Source of the DNA: Candidatus Zixiibacteriota bacterium
GTDB taxonomy: Bacteria > Zixibacteria > MSB-5A5 > UM-FILTER-46-8
Assembly: GCA_014730345.1 (NCBI GenBank)
Contig: WJIJ01000067.1
Location: forward strand, 1-49,423
Direction of reading: 5' to 3'
DNA length: 49,423 nucleotides
The notes under the pieces are model-generated. The model searched no databases and was not told where the DNA came from. It saw only the letters and a program-made list of their open reading frames with translations. Positions 46,232 to 49,423 of the stretch are shown in pieces. The position numbers and the translations under genes were made by a program. Numbering within the stretch: position 1 is the first letter of the stretch; each line of letters starts with the position of its first letter.

Positions 46232-46242
46232 GGACCTTCATA

Positions 46243-48009
46243 TTATTTCAACAACACCATACGTTTAGTATCGCTGATACCATCCGCGGTCAGTTTATAG
46301 AAATAAACGCCGGATGCATACTGCGACGCGTCCCAGCTTACTGTATGCTCGCCGGCAGTCAGGTTGCCGTTAACCAACTCATCAACTTTCGCGCCGAGCA
46401 GATTGAATACTTCCACTTTAACATCAGCGGTATTTTTAAGAGCGAAGCTGATATTCGTAGAAGCGTTAAACGGATTGGGGTAGTTCTGGGATAATTCGAA
46501 TACGCCGGGGATATTTTCATCATCATCCACCGAAGTTACCGGGTTCGGATACGCGAGATAGCGCACCGGGTTTTCCGTCCATGCTCCCTCATCCTGCGGA
46601 ATACCGCCGGCGTCTTTATCTTCGATATAGAGGATGTGCAAATTCTCATCGACAATTTCCGCTAACGATGACCAATGATCGCTCTCGCAATCGCCGGGGA
46701 AACATCCCTCGGTGTTCGATTCGGTCATATTCACCGGATCCATCCAGGTAACGCCGTTATCGACGGAATAGGACATATAGAGCTCACCGTTGGAGAAACC
46801 GCCGGCGGAAACATCGATATCATCAAAATGTGTCCACACAACATAAAGGATACCGGACTGCGAAACGCCTATCGACATCTTAGACGCCGAACGGTTCCAC
46901 GCTCCGGGGAAGGACATGAACCATGCGTTGTACACCATGGTTGTGCCCGTTTCTTCTGACCAGTGGTACAGGAAGCAGGCGTCGGTTGTAATCGTGCCTT
47001 CATCAGCCCAATAGCCGGGAGTGTTCCATACGATATGCAGGTTGCCGTTGTTATCGTATACCCCATCAATATCGGTGTAAGCGCGTATCGTATCTTGATA
47101 CTGATAGTTGGTTATATTTACTGCCTGGTTTTGATAATCCCAGGTTACTCCATCGGGCGATTCGATGTATACTATATCGTTGTTAAACTGGTTGGGCTCA
47201 CTTCCATCGTCAATCGGTTTACAATACATGATGGCGACTTTATCATCTACATGGGAGGCTGTAATCGTTCCGCAGATATCCATAATTTCCATTGGGTCAT
47301 AAAGAGATAAGTCGGTCCAGTTTTGGCCTCCATCATCGGAGTAAGTATGTCCGATGGACATAGGGTCACCGGGATTGGCCATCCATTCGGTATTGGCAAT
47401 CTGGTAGCGTCCCTGGTTGTCATGGGCGATATAGGGCCAGATAAATCTGCCCTGTCCGGGGAATTCGCTGGGGATGGCATGGAGGGTGAACAGTCCGAAA
47501 CCGCAGGCGGCATCAACGCCGACAAAGCAGTTATATGTCGGTTCGCTCTGGGAATCATGGTATGCAACCAGAGCGTTGCCGTCGGAATCGACATCCATAG
47601 TTACATAACCATCACGGGGACCTGTGGAAACGGCGGTGCCTTCAGACCAGCCGAGGTTGCCTTCGGGATCCATAAAATTATAATAGGCGAAGCGGTCGCC
47701 GCCCTGGGCAATCATATTCATCCAGGACATGTGAACTCCGCAATCATGCACCGCCACCCGCGAACCACTGGAGCCGTTGGTCTGGTAATCGTACCAGGTG
47801 GTGCCCACCATTTCGCCGGGAGAGGTTACATCGCCGCCACGGTACGGATAGCCGGGCTTGTCGATTTTATCCAGGTCGGAATCGAGGGGAATTTTTTCGA
47901 TAGACGCGGCTTTTTCGATAGAAACTTTGGTTACTTCCGCGTTAACATTAGCGGTCAGGAACACAATGAGAGAAAGAGCCAAGAACAACAGGGGTAACTT
48001 TTTAAACAT
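46243..48009 (-). CDS. Secreted Asp-box (BNR, sialidase-like) protein with T9SS sorting domain, paralog C
   Basis: The 588-residue product has CCCGGAGG 7 nt before the ATG, the same start region as paralog A, and signal peptide MFKKLPLLFLALSLIVFLTA. It aligns end to end with A without gaps: TKVSIEKAA, YRGGDVTSPGEMVGTTW, HDCGVHMSW, DAACGFGLF, Asp boxes SDDGGQNW (~223) and SVDNGVTW (~410), GCFPGDCESDHW, the extra LAYPNPVTSV and the sorting domain QNYPNPFNAS, VFNLLGAKVD, KRMVLLK. Differences cluster in the propeller loops. First of three co-oriented paralogs; a weak promoter is seen upstream. The fold is a sialidase-like propeller; no Arg triad could be assigned, so a binding rather than catalytic role is equally possible. 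Confidence 0.92.
   Translation of the reverse strand: MFKKLPLLFLALSLIVFLTANVNAEVTKVSIEKAASIEKIPLDSDLDKIDKPGYPYRGGDVTSPGEMVGTTWYDYQTNGSSGSRVAVHDCGVHMSWMNMIAQGGDRFAYYNFMDPEGNLGWSEGTAVSTGPRDGYVTMDVDSDGNALVAYHDSQSEPTYNCFVGVDAACGFGLFTLHAIPSEFPGQGRFIWPYIAHDNQGRYQIANTEWMANPGDPMSIGHTYSDDGGQNWTDLSLYDPMEIMDICGTITASHVDDKVAIMYCKPIDDGSEPNQFNNDIVYIESPDGVTWDYQNQAVNITNYQYQDTIRAYTDIDGVYDNNGNLHIVWNTPGYWADEGTITTDACFLYHWSEETGTTMVYNAWFMSFPGAWNRSASKMSIGVSQSGILYVVWTHFDDIDVSAGGFSNGELYMSYSVDNGVTWMDPVNMTESNTEGCFPGDCESDHWSSLAEIVDENLHILYIEDKDAGGIPQDEGAWTENPVRYLAYPNPVTSVDDDENIPGVFELSQNYPNPFNASTNISFALKNTADVKVEVFNLLGAKVDELVNGNLTAGEHTVSWDASQYASGVYFYKLTADGISDTKRMVLLK
46496..46602. repeat. 107-bp identical block, copy 2 (partner 42546-42652)
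   Basis: The block is identical to 42546-42652 in the same orientation, about 3.95 kb apart, inside genes that otherwise show many substitutions. It fits a gene-conversion tract or a recent duplication. Confidence 0.9.
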
Positions 48010-48082
48010 AAGAAAACCTCCGGGATGTTAGTTTATAAATACTGTTTGATATTTTTTCGTCTTCATACACGACGCCCAATTG

Positions 48083-48109
48083 AATATAACAAATTTTAAA
48101 TAATTTCAA
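48083..48109 (-). promoter_or_regulatory. Possible promoter of Asp-box paralog C
   Basis: On the minus strand TTGAAA (48109-48104) and TATATT (48088-48083) are separated by 15 bp, shorter than ideal. Transcription would start near 48076, leaving ~67 nt before the ATG at 48009. Confidence 0.4.
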
Positions 48110-48442
48110 AGCAATAAACACAACTCCGCGTCCTCCAATTAATTAGCAGATGCCCGGAAAACGGTGTTCCAATTAAAATATAATTCCGTTTACAATACCG
48201 GTTTTATATGCTAAAACCCCCTGAACGGGCATTCAGCTAAAGTTCCGGGCTAAGCAACCGAATATTATAACGTTATGAACTTTTCCATCACCGTAATAAT
48301 CATCGCCGCAATCCAGATATTGGTGGGCGTACTTATTGGGGCATACTTGCACAGGATGTCTAAAGATTACCCGGTTATCGAGTCTGATAATAACCTCCGG
48401 GACCAGCTTCCGGAGAAAAGGAAACTCACCATCAGGTCGGTA
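48110..48442. other. Intergenic region downstream of the 48443 gene
   Basis: AT-rich near 48110-48200. A hairpin CTCCGG (48395-48400) with CCGGAG (48410-48415) lies just past the stop of the minus-strand gene but is followed by GTTATTATC, a poor terminator tail. Part of the region lies in the small plus-strand frame listed below. Confidence 0.4.
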
Positions 48443-48550
48443 TCATTTGACCAGCACGGCGCGGGTAATTCCGCTGACTCCGAGACCGTGGAGGCGGACA
48501 AAGTAAATGCCCGAAGCGATTCCTCCGGCATCCCAATCGATAAACCCTGA
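48275..48550 (+). CDS. Possible small membrane protein (doubtful)
   Basis: The 91-codon frame begins with a convincing single membrane helix (ITVIIIAAIQILVGVLIGAY) followed by a charged segment (HRMSKDYPVIES, LPEKRKL), a layout common for small anchored proteins. Against it: there is no SD before the ATG, the last ~36 codons run antisense through the sorting domain of the 48443 gene, and a hairpin lies inside. A real but shorter ancestor or a chance frame are both possible. No family recognised. Confidence 0.22.
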   Translation: MNFSITVIIIAAIQILVGVLIGAYLHRMSKDYPVIESDNNLRDQLPEKRKLTIRSVSFDQHGAGNSADSETVEADKVNARSDSSGIPIDKP

Positions 48551-49423
48551 GCCGCTGGAATAGCTGTCGTAGATGCGGTCCACGCGGCGTCCCATAATAT
48601 CATAAACATCGGCATGTAACTTACCCTCGGGAAAACCGCGGTATTCTATTTTCGTTGAGCTGTTGAACGGATTTGGATAGTTCCGCACAAGCACATAATT
48701 ATCGGGAACAACCCGATTATCATCGCCGATACCGGTCATCTCTGAAATAAGCGGATTAAGGCACATGAAACCGAGATACGCCGTGCACCATGACTGATCC
48801 ATATCGGCGGTGTCTGTAAACTCCGCGGGGATACCGCCGTCCTCGTCGGTATCCTGAACGAGCAGGGTATCGGTGAGAAACGCGTGGTTATAATAGTAAG
48901 TCGAGTCGCCGGTAGCCTTAAAAACTGTCCAGTGGCCGATTGCGTACCACGCGTTATGGGCAATATGCCAGTCACCCAGCGTATCGATTACATCAAGATA
49001 CTGCCCGTTATCCAGCATCCATTGGTAATAATTCTCGGGATGGGCTTGGAAATATGAATTCGCCAATCCCCAAACAAGCGCGCCGCCGGACATGGCCCAT
49101 ACTTCCCGGTTCAATCTGACGGATGGGGCGACCTCTATCCAATCTTTTATGGCGGCGGACATTGTATCCGCGTAAGTAATATAATCCTGGTTGCCAACAT
49201 CGAGGCCGTACTGGTAGAGGCATCCCAGCGCCCACGCGTAGCACATAATATTGGTAGTCCCTAAAGTAAGGTAGTGATTGACCATGTAATCAGCGACCGA
49301 ATCAGCGTAAACCCGGAAAGTATCCGAACCGTAAACATCGCGGTAAATCATCTCCGCGAGCAAACCCCAGCCGCCGACATAGTAACGGTAATAACCGTTG
49401 CTGGGATTGGAACCGCCTTCTTC
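48443..49423 (-). CDS. Secreted alpha-helical (alpha/alpha-toroid-like) protein with T9SS sorting domain (N-terminus off window)
   Basis: The frame is open to the right edge; 326 residues are visible and the true start lies outside. The visible body (~240 residues) is built of amphipathic helices rich in Tyr and Trp, such as VADYMVNHYLTLGTTNIMCY, WALGCLYQYGLDVG and WYAIGHWTVFKATGDSTYYY. A loop DTDEDGGIPAEF resembles the DGG turn between helix pairs of alpha/alpha-toroid proteins (prenyltransferase/squalene-cyclase-like repeats, and some glycoside hydrolases and lyases). The tail has RNYPNPFNSS, VYDIMGRRVD, SGIYFVRL and TRAVLVK, a complete sorting domain ending at the TGA. Secreted by inference from the sorting domain. 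Substrate cannot be named; comparison of the missing half would decide between polysaccharide lyase, hydrolase and non-enzymatic roles. Confidence 0.85.
   Translation of the reverse strand, partial: EEGGSNPSNGYYRYYVGGWGLLAEMIYRDVYGSDTFRVYADSVADYMVNHYLTLGTTNIMCYAWALGCLYQYGLDVGNQDYITYADTMSAAIKDWIEVAPSVRLNREVWAMSGGALVWGLANSYFQAHPENYYQWMLDNGQYLDVIDTLGDWHIAHNAWYAIGHWTVFKATGDSTYYYNHAFLTDTLLVQDTDEDGGIPAEFTDTADMDQSWCTAYLGFMCLNPLISEMTGIGDDNRVVPDNYVLVRNYPNPFNSSTKIEYRGFPEGKLHADVYDIMGRRVDRIYDSYSSGSGFIDWDAGGIASGIYFVRLHGLGVSGITRAVLVK

Noticed and set aside
46023-46241. 72-codon minus-strand frame directly after the 46243 gene
   Set aside because: It starts 1 bp past the stop, runs through several hairpins and shows no protein features.

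Overview
No rRNA, tRNA or universal marker gene lies in this window, so the organism can only be inferred. Fifteen of the 21 genes end in a C-terminal sorting domain of the type IX secretion (T9SS, Por) kind, opened by a [N/A][YF]PNPFN motif. A PorV/PorQ-family barrel and a SusC-like TonB-dependent receptor are also present. Together these point to a Gram-negative member of the FCB superphylum. Clear Shine-Dalgarno sites (GGAGG, AGGAG) and TTGACA/TATATT-type promoters argue against Bacteroidota proper, which usually lack strong SDs and use a TAnnTTTG -7 box. An uncultivated FCB lineage (Zixibacteria-, Marinimicrobia- or KSB1-like) is my best guess, not a demonstrated assignment.

Layout. (1) 1-3681, minus: a soluble protein with ten PAS domains, its C-terminus off the left edge, with a promoter that overlaps a perfect 10-bp inverted repeat. 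(2) 4075-5703: a secreted Asp-box (sialidase-like) protein with its own terminator. (3) 6159-15092: a four-gene operon of TonB-dependent receptor, 913-residue secreted protein with a variant C-terminal domain, PorV/PorQ-like barrel and lipoprotein. (4) 15091-17385, minus: a GT39-like membrane glycosyltransferase fused to TPRs, apparently read from a leaderless promoter. (5) 17438-23773, minus: an M14 carboxypeptidase and two tandem beta-helix proteins. (6) 24505-31166: two tandem subtilisin-like proteases with FG-GAP repeats. (7) 31279-39240: four secreted proteins built from a recurring YDDG module, the last three in one operon. (8) 39443-42067: a second M14 carboxypeptidase. (9) 42293-48009, minus: three more Asp-box proteins. 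(10) 48443-49423, minus: a partial secreted alpha-helical protein.

How the genes fit together. Nearly everything is exported cargo: two serine endopeptidases, two carboxypeptidases, four Asp-box proteins, two beta-helix proteins and four YDDG-module proteins, many in tandem paralogous sets. No T9SS core genes (porK, L, M, N or sov) are visible, so the secretion engine must be elsewhere. The receptor/PorV/lipoprotein operon is the only outer-membrane hardware here, and the GT39-TPR enzyme is a candidate for glycosylating exported proteins. The set fits a cell that degrades proteins and decorates its surface, but no substrate can be proved from the sequence.
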